This document shows positions 34,060-43,454 of a stretch of 57,730 nucleotides of DNA, piece after piece. Source of the stretch: an uncultured Mycoplasma sp. (GTDB lineage Bacteria; Bacillota_I; Bacilli_A; RF39; UBA660); NCBI GenBank assembly GCA_946500895.1, contig CAMMXG010000005.1:1-57730 (forward strand), in the 5' to 3' direction. The position numbers and the translations under genes were made by a program. The notes beneath the pieces were generated by a model. That model saw nothing but the letters and a program-made list of their open reading frames with translations. It did not search any database and was not told the origin of the DNA. Position 1 is the stretch's first letter. The number at the start of each line of letters is the position of its first letter.

Positions 34060-35590
34060 AGAAAGAATTACATTAGATCCAATTATGACGTTGTTAGTTT
34101 TAATTGTTTTAACAATTGTTATAAGTGGATTCTTGTCTTTACTTGGAGTACAAGTAACTTATAATTCTATTACCGATAGTGTTAGTTTTAATTTTACACA
34201 AAGTTTGGTTTCGGTTGAAAGTTTATTTAGTTTGAGTGGACTTAAATATATTTTTACAACTACCGTATCTAACTTTGTTTCCTTTAAACCATTATCCAGT
34301 TTAATTATTATTTTAATTGGTATTGGTGTAATGGAAAAGAGTGGATTCTTAAAAACAGTTGTTACACTTTTAACTAAAAAAGCTAAAAAGAAAACAGTAA
34401 CTTTTGTATTAGTTTTAATTTGTGTACTATCAAGTATTATGGGAGATCTTCCATTTGTTGTTATGATCCCTCTTAGTGCTTTAATCTTTATTTATGGACA
34501 TAGAAATCCTTATATTGGTATTATAGCTAGTTATGCAGCATTATCGGCGGGCTCAGGAATTAGTATATTTCTTACAAGTACTGATTCTGCTTTGATGGAT
34601 TATACACTGCTTGGAGCACATGTGCTTGATCGGTCATATACACTGGGGACAACTGCTTTTGTCTTAATTATGTTAGTAGCAGTTATTTTGGTTACCTTTG
34701 CTATTACATTTATTACTGAAAATATAATTGCTCCAAAACTTCCTAAATATGAATTTCCAGAAGAAGAGATGGAAGAAGAATTTACGCTTACGAAAAGACA
34801 ACTACGTGGTTTAGTGATTGCTGGTTTTGCTGGTTTAATCTATTTACTATTCTTTATTTACTGTATTATTCCAGGACTACCTCTATCCGGAGCATTACTC
34901 GATTATTCCCAAGAGTTTTATATTGATAAACTTTTCAGTGTTGACTCTTTCTTTAGTACAGGATTTGTCTTTGTTGTTACGATGTTCTTTGTTATTTTAG
35001 GTTTCTTCTATGGAATTGGGGCTAAAACGATTCGCAATAATAAAGATTTATGTGATGACTTAGGACATAGTTTAGATGGAATTGGTAAAACTCTTGTTAT
35101 TATCTTCTTTGCATCCACATTTATTAGTATCTTTAAGAGTACGAATATAGGTGAAGTTATTACAGCAGCGCTTGCAAATATTTTAACGATTGATGGGTTA
35201 GGGGCATTTCCTCTTATCATTATCTTGTTTGTTATTAGTGCGATTGCAACCTTGTTTTTGCCAGGTTCCACCTTTAAGTGGGCAATTATGGCAGGAATTG
35301 CAGTGCCAGCGTTTATGAATGTAGAACTTAGTCCGGAATTTGCACAAACAATATTTAGATTTGGTGAGAGTGTTACCATGGGACTTACTCCTCTTGCTAC
35401 TTATTATGTTATATATCTTGCTTATTTGGAAAAATATAATCAAAATACCAAGCCAATCAATTTATTTAAAACATTACGCTTTCAAGTTCCATATAGTGTA
35501 GCCGTTGGAGTAATACTACTTGCACTCGTAATTGTGTGGTATATTATTGGCCTTCCACTTGGTTTTGGAGGCGTTACAACATCAGTTTAG
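34040..35590 (+). CDS. AbgT-family transporter
   Basis: 516 aa from ATG 34040 (the track GTG at 34031 is also possible). About 12 hydrophobic segments are present. IIILIGIGVMEKSGFLKTVV, GDLPFVVMIPLSALIFIYGH and GESVTMGLTPLATYYVIYLA match AbgT transporters, which carry p-aminobenzoyl-glutamate or export sulfa-like compounds. Inserting such a gene between DUF951 and ychF is less usual. It overlaps the DUF951 gene by 20 nt. Confidence 0.85.
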   Translation: MKKRNLKERITLDPIMTLLVLIVLTIVISGFLSLLGVQVTYNSITDSVSFNFTQSLVSVESLFSLSGLKYIFTTTVSNFVSFKPLSSLIIILIGIGVMEKSGFLKTVVTLLTKKAKKKTVTFVLVLICVLSSIMGDLPFVVMIPLSALIFIYGHRNPYIGIIASYAALSAGSGISIFLTSTDSALMDYTLLGAHVLDRSYTLGTTAFVLIMLVAVILVTFAITFITENIIAPKLPKYEFPEEEMEEEFTLTKRQLRGLVIAGFAGLIYLLFFIYCIIPGLPLSGALLDYSQEFYIDKLFSVDSFFSTGFVFVVTMFFVILGFFYGIGAKTIRNNKDLCDDLGHSLDGIGKTLVIIFFASTFISIFKSTNIGEVITAALANILTIDGLGAFPLIIILFVISAIATLFLPGSTFKWAIMAGIAVPAFMNVELSPEFAQTIFRFGESVTMGLTPLATYYVIYLAYLEKYNQNTKPINLFKTLRFQVPYSVAVGVILLALVIVWYIIGLPLGFGGVTTSV

Positions 35591-35603
35591 GCTGGTGTTT
35601 TTT
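35577..35603 (+). terminator. terminator of the par operon
   Basis: AACAtCAG-tttagg-CTGgTGTT followed by TTTTC, overlapping the AbgT stop codon. Confidence 0.7.
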
Positions 35604-35697
35604 CTTTACATTGTTTTAAATTCTGTTAATAAAGAGTTTAAAACTTAGTAAAAAAAGCTTAAATCTATGTTATAATAGTTTTACTTGAGGTGATTTT

Positions 35698-36798
35698 ATG
35701 AGTTTAAAAGCAGGTATAGTAGGTCTTCCTAATGTTGGTAAGTCTACTTTGTTTAATGCTATTACCAAGAAAAATATTTTGGCAGCAAATTATCCTTTTG
35801 CAACCATTGATCCAAATGTTGGTATGGTGACTGTTCCTGATGAAAGATTGCAATTTTTAGAAGATTTATATCTTCCTAAAAGCACTGTTCCTACTACTTT
35901 TGAGTTTACCGATATTGCTGGTTTAGTAAAGGGTGCTTCTAAGGGTGAGGGGTTAGGAAATAAATTTTTAAGTCATATTAGAGAAGTAGATGCCATTGTT
36001 GAAGTCGTACGTTGTTTTGATGATCCTAATATTACCCATGTTGAAGGTAAAACGGATCCGATTCGTGATATTGAAATTATTAATGTGGAGCTTATTTTGG
36101 CTGATTTAGAAATCATTGAAAATCGATTAAATAAGATTATGAAGAAAGCTGAAACCACTAAAGATAAAGAAGCTGTAGCGGAAGTAGCAGTACTTACGAA
36201 AGCTAAAGAAAACTTAGAGAAAAATATTCCTCTTAGATTAGTAGATTTTAGTTTAGAGGAAAAACTTCTCATGAAAAATTTTAGTTTTATTACTTTAAAA
36301 CCACTTATTTATGTTGCTAATGTTTTGGAAGATGATGTTGTATTGGGTGAAAATAATTATACCAAATTAGTTAGTGATTATGCAGAAAAAGAAAACGCTG
36401 GAGTTATTGTGATGTGTTGTAAAATGGAGTCAGAATTATCTGAATTAAATGATGATGATAAGAAAATTTTTTTACAGGAACTTGGTATTAATAGTAGTGG
36501 TTTAGATCGATTGATATTTGCTACATATTCACTACTTGGACTAGAAACTTTCTTTACAGCAGGTGCTGATGAATGTCGGGCATGGACTTTTAGGAGAGGT
36601 ATGAATGCTAAGTCTTGTGCAGGACTTATTCACTCTGATATTGAGCGAGGTTTTATTAAGGCAGAAGTAATGAGTTTTGATGATTTATATCAGTATAAAA
36701 GTGAATTAAAAGTAAAAGAAGCTGGTAAACTTAGGTTAGAGGGAAAAGATTATTTGATGCAAGATGGAGATATTGTTTATTTTAGATTTAATGTTTAG
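35698..36798 (+). CDS. ychF: redox-regulated GTPase/ATPase YchF
   Basis: 366 aa, normal length. G1 GLPNVGKSTLFNAIT, switch region NYPFATIDPNVG, G3 DIAGLVKGASKGEGLGN, then the C-terminal TGS domain with ECRAWTFRRGMNAKSCAGLI and GDIVYFRFNV. YchF is an Obg-family ATPase that binds ribosomes and affects translation and oxidative-stress responses. TATAATAG and TTGAGGTG precede the gene. Confidence 0.97.
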   Translation: MSLKAGIVGLPNVGKSTLFNAITKKNILAANYPFATIDPNVGMVTVPDERLQFLEDLYLPKSTVPTTFEFTDIAGLVKGASKGEGLGNKFLSHIREVDAIVEVVRCFDDPNITHVEGKTDPIRDIEIINVELILADLEIIENRLNKIMKKAETTKDKEAVAEVAVLTKAKENLEKNIPLRLVDFSLEEKLLMKNFSFITLKPLIYVANVLEDDVVLGENNYTKLVSDYAEKENAGVIVMCCKMESELSELNDDDKKIFLQELGINSSGLDRLIFATYSLLGLETFFTAGADECRAWTFRRGMNAKSCAGLIHSDIERGFIKAEVMSFDDLYQYKSELKVKEAGKLRLEGKDYLMQDGDIVYFRFNV

Positions 36799-36810
36799 GA
36801 GGTTTAGAAA

Positions 36811-37806
36811 ATGGAAGATAAAATAAATGTTATTTTAGAAAATGAAGATAGGGAGACAAATAAAAAGATTAGAGAAATTTCTTTGGAAGAGTTAGCTTCA
36901 TTAATGGATTATGCTGTGAAAAATTATGATATTGAAAAAGTAAAAAAGGTGTTTCGTAGAATTGATTCTGCTCTTGGTTATGAAAGTAAAGAACATTTAG
37001 GTTATATAGTTCATGAATCTGAAAATATAAAATTAAAATTTTGTTTTGTTTATTATTTTCGCTCTCTTGATATTTTAGTTGATGATATTGTTAAGGCTCT
37101 TAAAGATTTAGGAGGGAAAAATAGCGATTTATATGATTTTATGATATCAAACTTCAATTTGCTTGGATTAATAGAAGTTGCTAGTTTAAGAGGATTATTA
37201 ATTCCTAATGAGAAAATGATTGAAGTGATAAATGAGAAATTTGATAGAAGTGATAATAAAAGGCAACTTTTTGCGTTACTTTTAGTTTATCCGAAACCTA
37301 ATCAAATGGTTCATGATTTAATTAAAAAGTATTTATTGAAACCTAAAGATATGATGGATTATTATTCAGCTTTAAATAGTGTAAATGCGCCTTTTGATTT
37401 GATTTTTGAACATTTACTTGAAGGTAGCTTTTTCCCTAAAGAATTAGGTGATTTATATCAATATTGGATTAAAGAAAAGGACTTTAGAGCCTTTTTATTA
37501 GAAGAGTATTTATATATTCATCGCATTGAAGTTCCTTTAGTTAGTGGTAGACCAAGAGTAGGTTTATTAGGTAGTGTTTTAAGGGATTCTAATTTAAATA
37601 ATTATTATTTAGTATTAAATTCTTGGCGTTTGTCTTTGCCGGAAGAGGCAAATGTGGTTCCTTTTAATTATCAAGCTTTAAAAATTTATACTGAGACAGA
37701 TTTAAATAGTGCATTAGCTAACTATCTTGATGTTGGAAGTGGGTTAGATGAGCAGTATTTAGAGTTTACTACAGTAAAGAGAGAAGAAAACTATAGGAAA
37801 CGTTAA
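36811..37806 (+). CDS. unknown cytoplasmic protein, probably alpha-helical repeats
   Basis: 331 aa, starting 12 nt behind ychF with TAGGAGG. It has an acidic N-terminus, then helices of about 30-40 residues (LEELASLMDYAVKNYDIEKV; YDFMISNFNLLGLIEVASLR), which look like a repeat scaffold. No known domain is recognised. The operon position behind ychF is the only functional hint. Confidence 0.6.
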   Translation: MEDKINVILENEDRETNKKIREISLEELASLMDYAVKNYDIEKVKKVFRRIDSALGYESKEHLGYIVHESENIKLKFCFVYYFRSLDILVDDIVKALKDLGGKNSDLYDFMISNFNLLGLIEVASLRGLLIPNEKMIEVINEKFDRSDNKRQLFALLLVYPKPNQMVHDLIKKYLLKPKDMMDYYSALNSVNAPFDLIFEHLLEGSFFPKELGDLYQYWIKEKDFRAFLLEEYLYIHRIEVPLVSGRPRVGLLGSVLRDSNLNNYYLVLNSWRLSLPEEANVVPFNYQALKIYTETDLNSALANYLDVGSGLDEQYLEFTTVKREENYRKR

Positions 37807-37827
37807 ATAAATTCTTTTAGTGAATCA

Positions 37828-37833
37828 TATGAT
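37828..37833 (+). promoter_or_regulatory. TATGAT -10 box, second leaderless-type start
   Basis: TATGAT ends five bases before the ATG at 37839 with no ribosome site, the same arrangement as before 14424. Confidence 0.4.
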
Positions 37834-37838
37834 TTAGT

Positions 37839-38573
37839 ATGATGCTAAAAGAATTTTTTGTTGATGAAAATATTACTATCCCTTTTAAATTATTTGGGAA
37901 AACCCATTTGTTTTTGATGGCGTTTGTTTTAGCTGGATTAATTTTAATTTATTCTAATCGAAAAAAAATTTATCAACTTCCTAAAGCTTGTAAAAGAAAA
38001 ATAGTCGTTGTATTTGCTATTATTTTACTTGTTAATATGCTCACCTTGTATGTTTCATCTTTTTATTATCACTCTTTTGATTATAAAACAATGTTGCCAT
38101 TTCATTTGTGTTATTTATCTAATTATTTTTATATTTTTGCAGTATTACTAAATAAAGAAAAGGGGTATTCCTATATTTATTTTCTATCTTTTTTAGGACC
38201 TATTCCGGCGATTATATTTTTTGATGTTCCGAGTTGTTGGGAATCTTTTAATTTTTATCTTTATGTGATTAGTCATCATTTGTTAGTATTTATGGGATTA
38301 TTCACATTTTATTTGTATCCGAAAAGAATTAATTGGAAACATTTAGTGAAGTTATTTATTGCTTTGAATATTCTTTACTTTTTGATGAAGATTTTTAATA
38401 TTTATTTTGATACAAATTACTTCTTTTCAGAAGTGATTCCTCCATTTATTATAGAGTTACTTCCATTTTTGAAATATTTTCCAGTTGTTATTATTTTAGA
38501 AGTTATGGAAATAATAATTATGGGAGGGTTATACTTCTTTTTTAAAAAACAGTATGGTTTACTAAAAAGTTAA
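37839..38573 (+). CDS. YwaF-like integral membrane protein
   Basis: 244 aa with about seven helices. FKLFGKTHLFLMAFV, then MLPFHLCYLSNYFYIFAVLL and SHHLLVFMGLFTFYLYPKRI, match the TIGR02206/YwaF family. The function is unknown. It is likely a single-gene unit. A start at the second ATG is equally possible. Confidence 0.75.
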   Translation: MMLKEFFVDENITIPFKLFGKTHLFLMAFVLAGLILIYSNRKKIYQLPKACKRKIVVVFAIILLVNMLTLYVSSFYYHSFDYKTMLPFHLCYLSNYFYIFAVLLNKEKGYSYIYFLSFLGPIPAIIFFDVPSCWESFNFYLYVISHHLLVFMGLFTFYLYPKRINWKHLVKLFIALNILYFLMKIFNIYFDTNYFFSEVIPPFIIELLPFLKYFPVVIILEVMEIIIMGGLYFFFKKQYGLLKS

Positions 38574-38607
38574 CATATGTTATAATATAGATATAAGGAG
38601 AGATGAA

Positions 38608-39249
38608 ATGAATCAATTATTGTCAAAAACATTTTTATGGATGTTTGTGGGTTTATTTGTTACTTTTTTAACAGGTTATATTGTATCAATTAATGAAAAT
38701 ATGCTTTTATCTATTTTTGAAGGTCCATTGTTTTGGATTATCATTATTTTAGAGTTTGCACTTGTTATATTCTTTTCAGCAAGAGTTCATAAGATGAAGC
38801 CTATTACAGCGAAGATATGTTTCTTACTATATTCGTTTGTTAGTGGCTTAACTTTTTCAAGTATATTTGTGGTATTTGAACTTGCTAGTGTTATGTATGT
38901 CTTTTTAATAGCTGCAGTTATTTTTGCAATATTTGGAGCAATAGGGTATTTTACTAATGTTGATTTAAATAAGATTGGAACCTTTTTATTAATGGGGTTA
39001 CTTGCTATTATTATTTGCTGTGTTGTTAATATATTCTTAAATAATTCGACTTTTGATTTAATTATATCAATCATTGCTTTACTAATATTCTTTGGATTTA
39101 CAGCTTATGATATTCAAAAAGTTAAAATACTTAGTAATGCAGGAATAGATGGTGATGTGGTAGCGATTAATGGGGCTTTTGAACTTTATTTAGATTTTAT
39201 TAATATTTTCTTGCATTTGATATCTATTATTGGAGATGCTAAAGATTAG
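38608..39249 (+). CDS. Bax inhibitor-1 / YccA family membrane protein
   Basis: 213 aa with seven hydrophobic helices. FSARVHKMKPITAKICFLLY, SFVSGLTFSSIFVVFELAS and FGFTAYDIQKVKIL are BI-1/YccA hallmarks, ending in LYLDFINIFLHLISIIGDAKD. Bacterial members are calcium-leak or protease-modulating proteins. TATAATATAG and AAGGAG precede it. Confidence 0.85.
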   Translation: MNQLLSKTFLWMFVGLFVTFLTGYIVSINENMLLSIFEGPLFWIIIILEFALVIFFSARVHKMKPITAKICFLLYSFVSGLTFSSIFVVFELASVMYVFLIAAVIFAIFGAIGYFTNVDLNKIGTFLLMGLLAIIICCVVNIFLNNSTFDLIISIIALLIFFGFTAYDIQKVKILSNAGIDGDVVAINGAFELYLDFINIFLHLISIIGDAKD

Positions 39250-39283
39250 CATTTCTTTTTTTTGCAAAAATAAAAAAAGAAGA

Positions 39284-40516
39284 TTATTTCCATCTTCTGG
39301 TGTGTTCTACTTTTTCCCATTTAATTTCTTTTTTTAGTATTGCTTTTAGAGCACAAGGTACATAAGTAGAGAAAAATAGAGGACTAAATAAAATAGCTTT
39401 TATTTGCATATCTTTAGACATGTTAATTTTATCTTTGTCTTTTAAGATAATGTAGGCAGTCATAAAGGCAAATAAAATATAAGCGAGCATGATAATTAAT
39501 ATTATTTTGGTAAAACATAATTTGGTTAGGGGATCACTTAGATTATGTACTTTAAATAATGTTATGATTTGATTTAAAATGTATAATAAAGCTCCAATAA
39601 TCATGATAATATATGGTTTCATACCACTTATTTCATTTATGATAGAACCAAAATTGGGATTGTTTTTAAGTAGTTTTCTAAATTTTGGGATATATTCTTT
39701 TCTGGTGGTAAAATATCCTTTAATCCAACGTGTTCTTTGATTAATTGTATTTTTGTATTTGATTGGTTGTTCATCATAAAAGATGGCATTTTTGTTATAG
39801 ATACTGGTTAGATTGTGTAGAATAGAATAAAGGGTTAATTCATAATCTTCGGTTAGAGAATGGAAAGGGAAAGATCTCCATTTTTTTATTAGTTCGCCAT
39901 CAATATAAAGGCCAGTTCCTGATAAAGTAATGTTTCTTGATTGTCTTGATTTGGTTTCATTGCCATTAGAATTTAAAAAAGCAAAAGTGATTCCTGAACA
40001 AGCGGAAATAATAGAATCATTACCGTTTTTTAAGTTTCGATAGCCAATCGCAATATCATATCCAGCTTGATAGGATTTTTCCATTTCTTCAAAAAAATAC
40101 TCATCTAAAACATTATCGGCATCAAAAATAAAATAGGCATTGTAATATATTTTTTTAGCTTCTAAATCTTTAATACATTCGTCTAGAGCATAACCTTTTC
40201 TTTTTAAATCTAGTCTTTTTCTTATGAATATCGTTGCATTATATTTTTTGGCAATTTCTACTGTAGGGTCGACTTCATTTTCCACAATGATATAAACATC
40301 TTTCATATTTATTTTTTTCGTTTGATTTTTAATACTTATTAGTAAATCTTCTATTACTTTTGACTCATCTCGAGCAGGGATTAAAACACAAAAATTAGCT
40401 AATTCTTTTCTTTTTTTCTTAGGGAAATTATTATTAAATCTTGCTAGAAAAGAAGTTGTAAAAAGAATAAGTAATCCTACTATAATTAAGAAGATACCAA
40501 TTGTTTCTAAAATCAT
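39284..40516 (-). CDS. membrane glycosyltransferase, family 2
   Basis: 410 aa. One N-terminal helix is followed by the GT-A domain: CVLIPARDESKVIEDLL, AYFIFDADNVLDEYFF (DxD-type), GTGLYIDGELI, LTEDYELTL and the QxxRW-like NQRTRWIKGYF. Three or four C-terminal helices follow. This is the processive, cellulose/hyaluronan-synthase-like design, so it probably polymerises and exports a surface polysaccharide. The product is unknown. It ends 7 nt before the upstream minus-strand gene's region, so the two are co-transcribed. Confidence 0.85.
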   Translation of the reverse strand: MILETIGIFLIIVGLLILFTTSFLARFNNNFPKKKRKELANFCVLIPARDESKVIEDLLISIKNQTKKINMKDVYIIVENEVDPTVEIAKKYNATIFIRKRLDLKRKGYALDECIKDLEAKKIYYNAYFIFDADNVLDEYFFEEMEKSYQAGYDIAIGYRNLKNGNDSIISACSGITFAFLNSNGNETKSRQSRNITLSGTGLYIDGELIKKWRSFPFHSLTEDYELTLYSILHNLTSIYNKNAIFYDEQPIKYKNTINQRTRWIKGYFTTRKEYIPKFRKLLKNNPNFGSIINEISGMKPYIIMIIGALLYILNQIITLFKVHNLSDPLTKLCFTKIILIIMLAYILFAFMTAYIILKDKDKINMSKDMQIKAILFSPLFFSTYVPCALKAILKKEIKWEKVEHTRRWK

Positions 40517-40523
40517 TTTGCAC

Positions 40524-41228
40524 CTACTTTACCCATTTCATGTTTGTATATATTGTTTTTAAAAATTCATCGGGATAAACTTTATCATAAAATTCGCCAA
40601 TAAAAGTAAATGGTTCGTAACCTTTGTTTCTTAGGGTTGCTCTTCCTAAGGCTGTCCATGATATAATCATATTTAAAGTCATAAATATTACTAAAACTAC
40701 TACTAATGGTTTGCCAATTTTATTTGGTATCTTCTCAATCCATTTCGATAAATAGGGATAGACAAAATGAACGAGAACCATTATAGCAAATCCCCAGAAA
40801 ATCATGTATAGTACTGTAGTTCTTCCCATAATATTTAAAGGTCTACCAGTATAATCCCATGAAGCTACTCCTAAAACTAGTTCCATGAGTAAACTTACAA
40901 TGTATTCGATTGCACCACCAAGTAGGGCACCATATAAAAACGTTTTGGCAGGATGTCTTTTCTTTCTTCCAAGTAACCATATAATAAATACTACAGCGCC
41001 TCCATATAGGGGATTGAACGGACCATATATGACACCTTTTCTAACAGGCCAAATCCATTCTCCATAAATATGATGGTGCTTAACAAAACCGATAATCTCT
41101 TCATAGATTACTCCTAGAAAACTAAAAAGTACAAAAATTAGGAACATCTTAGAAAAGCTCATTCCCTTAGCAAAAACTTTATTATCACTCTTTAACCAAT
41201 TTTTAAACTTCTTCATCATAATTATCAC
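40524..41228 (-). CDS. putative ABC-type permease-like membrane protein (PF06541)
   Basis: 234 aa with about six helices. FLGVIYEEIIGFVKHHHIYG, FNPLYGGAVVFIIWLLGRK and SWDYTGRPLNIMGRTTVLYM are typical of the PF06541 putative ABC transporter permease group, common in Bacillota. The transport function is unproven. It is first of a two-gene operon with the glycosyltransferase, which suggests an envelope role. Confidence 0.8.
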   Translation of the reverse strand: MIIMMKKFKNWLKSDNKVFAKGMSFSKMFLIFVLFSFLGVIYEEIIGFVKHHHIYGEWIWPVRKGVIYGPFNPLYGGAVVFIIWLLGRKKRHPAKTFLYGALLGGAIEYIVSLLMELVLGVASWDYTGRPLNIMGRTTVLYMIFWGFAIMVLVHFVYPYLSKWIEKIPNKIGKPLVVVLVIFMTLNMIISWTALGRATLRNKGYEPFTFIGEFYDKVYPDEFLKTIYTNMKWVK

Positions 41229-41315
41229 AACTAATAATATTATATCAGTTATTTGTAAGTTTTGAAAGTATTTTGCCTAATCTAACAAAATTGTAATAAT
41301 TTTTTGGGATTTGCC

Positions 41316-41358
41316 TTGACAAAAGGAGATAAAAGCATTAAGATAGATAACTATCTAT
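41316..41358 (+). promoter_or_regulatory. promoter and dyad of the Cys-rich surface protein
   Basis: TTGACA (41316-41321), 17 nt, TAAGAT (41339-41344). The -10 overlaps the dyad ATAGATaacTATCTAT, a possible operator. Confidence 0.6.
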
Positions 41359-41373
41359 TCAGGGAGGTTTATT

Positions 41374-42096
41374 ATGAGAAAATTATTTTTAGTGTTTTTG
41401 ATGGCTATTATTATATTTGCTCCAGTTCGTGTTGATGCTGCTACAGGTGGTGTAAGATATTATTGTGATTCTAAACAAGATTTGGGCGATGGAACATTTT
41501 ATATGACTTGTCATATTGAAGTAACTAGTAGTGAGGAAGTTAATCATATTAAAGGAGAACTTACTTTAGTGAATGTTGTTTTGGAAAGTGTTAAAACATA
41601 TGATGATTGGAGTAATCTTAATGGTGTTTCTACTAGTGTAGAACTTAAAGCAGAATCTGGACACGCTGGCTCTTTTAAAGTTGCTGATTTACTATTTACT
41701 GGGGATTTAAGTGATACAGAGTGTATAGCAAACTTTGCACCAGAAGTTCCTGATTATCAAGAACCAGAAAGTCATGTTTGTATGATTGTTGATGGTGTTT
41801 ATTATGGTGAGGGTGGAAGTGTAGTTACAGAAGAAGAATATTATGAACAATGTTGTAATTATACTTGTACTATTATTGATGATAAATATTATTTTGATTC
41901 TAATGGTAATTCAGTTACTTATGAAGAAATGCTAGAAGATTGTGGAGAAACAGATGTAGTTGTTGATCCGGAAGAACCAATTGATAATCCTCAAACAGGA
42001 ATTAATTATGGTTATATTATTCTTCCTATTGGCATAATATCTATTATAGCAATACTTAAAATTGCTAAGAAAAATACAAAAATTTATAAAATATAG
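41374..42096 (+). CDS. secreted Cys-containing surface protein with NPQTG sorting-like end
   Basis: 240 aa. Signal peptide MRKLFLVFLMAIIIFAPVRVDAA, then a cohesin-like beta domain of about 100 residues (VRYYCDSKQDLGDGTFYMTC). Two similar Cys modules follow (CMIVDGVYYGEGG and CTIIDDKYYFDSNGN). The end has NPQTG, a hydrophobic helix (YIILPIGIISIIAILKI) and a basic tail, the layout of a sortase substrate. It is therefore probably attached to the cell surface. No sortase gene is in the window. Confidence 0.7.
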   Translation: MRKLFLVFLMAIIIFAPVRVDAATGGVRYYCDSKQDLGDGTFYMTCHIEVTSSEEVNHIKGELTLVNVVLESVKTYDDWSNLNGVSTSVELKAESGHAGSFKVADLLFTGDLSDTECIANFAPEVPDYQEPESHVCMIVDGVYYGEGGSVVTEEEYYEQCCNYTCTIIDDKYYFDSNGNSVTYEEMLEDCGETDVVVDPEEPIDNPQTGINYGYIILPIGIISIIAILKIAKKNTKIYKI

Positions 42097-42142
42097 TTGA
42101 AATTTTTAGATAATATGATATAATTTATATTATCTAAGAAAT

Positions 42143-42216
42143 GCAGGTGTAGTTTAATGGTAGAGCTTCAGCCTTCCAAGCTGATAACGTGGGTTCGATT
42201 CCCATCACCTGCTCCA
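42143..42216 (+). tRNA. tRNA-Gly (UCC)
   Basis: 74 nt. Acceptor GCAGGTG/CACCTGC, anticodon loop CTTCCAA with anticodon TCC, T-loop GGTTCGATTCC, and an encoded CCA end. TATAATTTATATTAT lies just upstream as promoter DNA. Confidence 0.97.
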
Positions 42217-42280
42217 TTGATGAATAAAGGTCGTACACTTGAATAAAGGGTGCGATTTTCTTTTTATAGAATTAAAATAA

Positions 42281-42302
42281 GCCCTGAAATGGGCTTTTAT
42301 AA
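42281..42302. terminator. bidirectional terminator after tRNA-Gly
   Basis: AAGCCC-tgaaat-GGGCTT with A-run before and T-run after, between the tRNA and the convergent minus-strand gene. Confidence 0.7.
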
Positions 42303-42304
42303 TG

Positions 42305-42751
42305 TTATAATCCAGAAGAATTGAGTTTAATTGTTTCAAAAATAGTATCACATGCAGTATCACTACATAAATCAAAATATAAATTGTCTTTATTGTCTAA
42401 TAAGTTATCAATATATTCATACCCATATTCTTTTTGGTTTGCACCTCTTTTAGAATAGTTATAAGAATTTAAATGATTTCCTAAAATGATTTGTTTTTCT
42501 CCATCTTTTAAGTAATAGAGTTGGGCTGCTACAATATCTTCTTCAGAATAATATATGTTGGTGCTATAGGTTAGTAAATTTCCATTTTTATTTCTCATTA
42601 GGAAAACATCAACATTAATATTATTTTCATTATCAATGAATTCACCGGTAAAATGATATTCTCCCTCTACATTATTAAAAAGTATAATTCCTCCAAGAAT
42701 AATAATGATGATTACCAAGACTGGAATAATCCAAATAAAATATTTTTTCAT
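42305..42751 (-). CDS. small membrane-anchored exported protein, unknown
   Basis: 148 aa. N-terminal anchor (FIWIIPVLVIIIIILGGIILF) followed by a short extracytoplasmic domain (GEYHFTGEFIDNENNINVDV...CSDTACDTIF) with two cysteines. No family is recognised. Confidence 0.55.
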   Translation of the reverse strand: MKKYFIWIIPVLVIIIIILGGIILFNNVEGEYHFTGEFIDNENNINVDVFLMRNKNGNLLTYSTNIYYSEEDIVAAQLYYLKDGEKQIILGNHLNSYNYSKRGANQKEYGYEYIDNLLDNKDNLYFDLCSDTACDTIFETIKLNSSGL

Positions 42752-42815
42752 AAACTCTCACTTCCATTTATTAGCTTTATTATATATATCATTGAAAACT
42801 AAAAAAATATACATT

Positions 42816-43343
42816 TTATTTATATTTGTTTGAGTTATCAATTAGTAAGTTTGTTTTGTTATATTTTTCTAGTGCTTTTAAAACTTCTTCTTTAGAACTT
42901 ATTTCTATGAATATAGCAAAGTGAGCAAAGTTTTTTGGAAGTACACAAATAGAATATTTGTTTATGATAATATATTCAATGGCTTCCCAGTATAATTTAG
43001 AAGATGTGATGTTTTCTTCTTTGCTTTCAATTCCTGTTTCATCAATTATAATACTTGAGTCACCATGTTTCATATATTCTTTTAATTTGTAATTTGTTTC
43101 GAATAATGAATAAATGTAAACCAAGAAAAAGCTAAAATATATTCCTGATAGGGCTATCATGTTAGGTATAAATAAAAAGATGGTAGAAAGAATTAAAAAT
43201 AATAAGCTATAAAGGCCAAATACTTTTAATAGTGAATGAGTTTTTGTTTGAGGTCTTTTTTTAAATATATAGTAATTGCTGGATATATACATAATTTCTT
43301 CATAATATTTTCTATTTCCTTTTTCTTTATTTTGTATTGTCAT
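42816..43343 (-). CDS. YcxB-like membrane protein
   Basis: 175 aa; the true start may be the Met at residue 18. Two helices (VFGLYSLLFLILSTIFLFI and MIALSGIYFSFFLVYIYSL) are followed by a cytoplasmic beta domain, IIIDETGIESKE, then LYWEAIEYIIINKYSICVLP, like YcxB-type proteins. The function is unknown. Confidence 0.6.
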   Translation of the reverse strand: MTIQNKEKGNRKYYEEIMYISSNYYIFKKRPQTKTHSLLKVFGLYSLLFLILSTIFLFIPNMIALSGIYFSFFLVYIYSLFETNYKLKEYMKHGDSSIIIDETGIESKEENITSSKLYWEAIEYIIINKYSICVLPKNFAHFAIFIEISSKEEVLKALEKYNKTNLLIDNSNKYK

Positions 43344-43454
43344 AATCTACACTTCCTTAGGTTTATTATAGCATGTTTCACTTTGAATAGTAAATCACAC
43401 ATTTACTATGTAATTTATATAGTGTATAATAAATTTAGAAGGTAAAGGTGTGTT

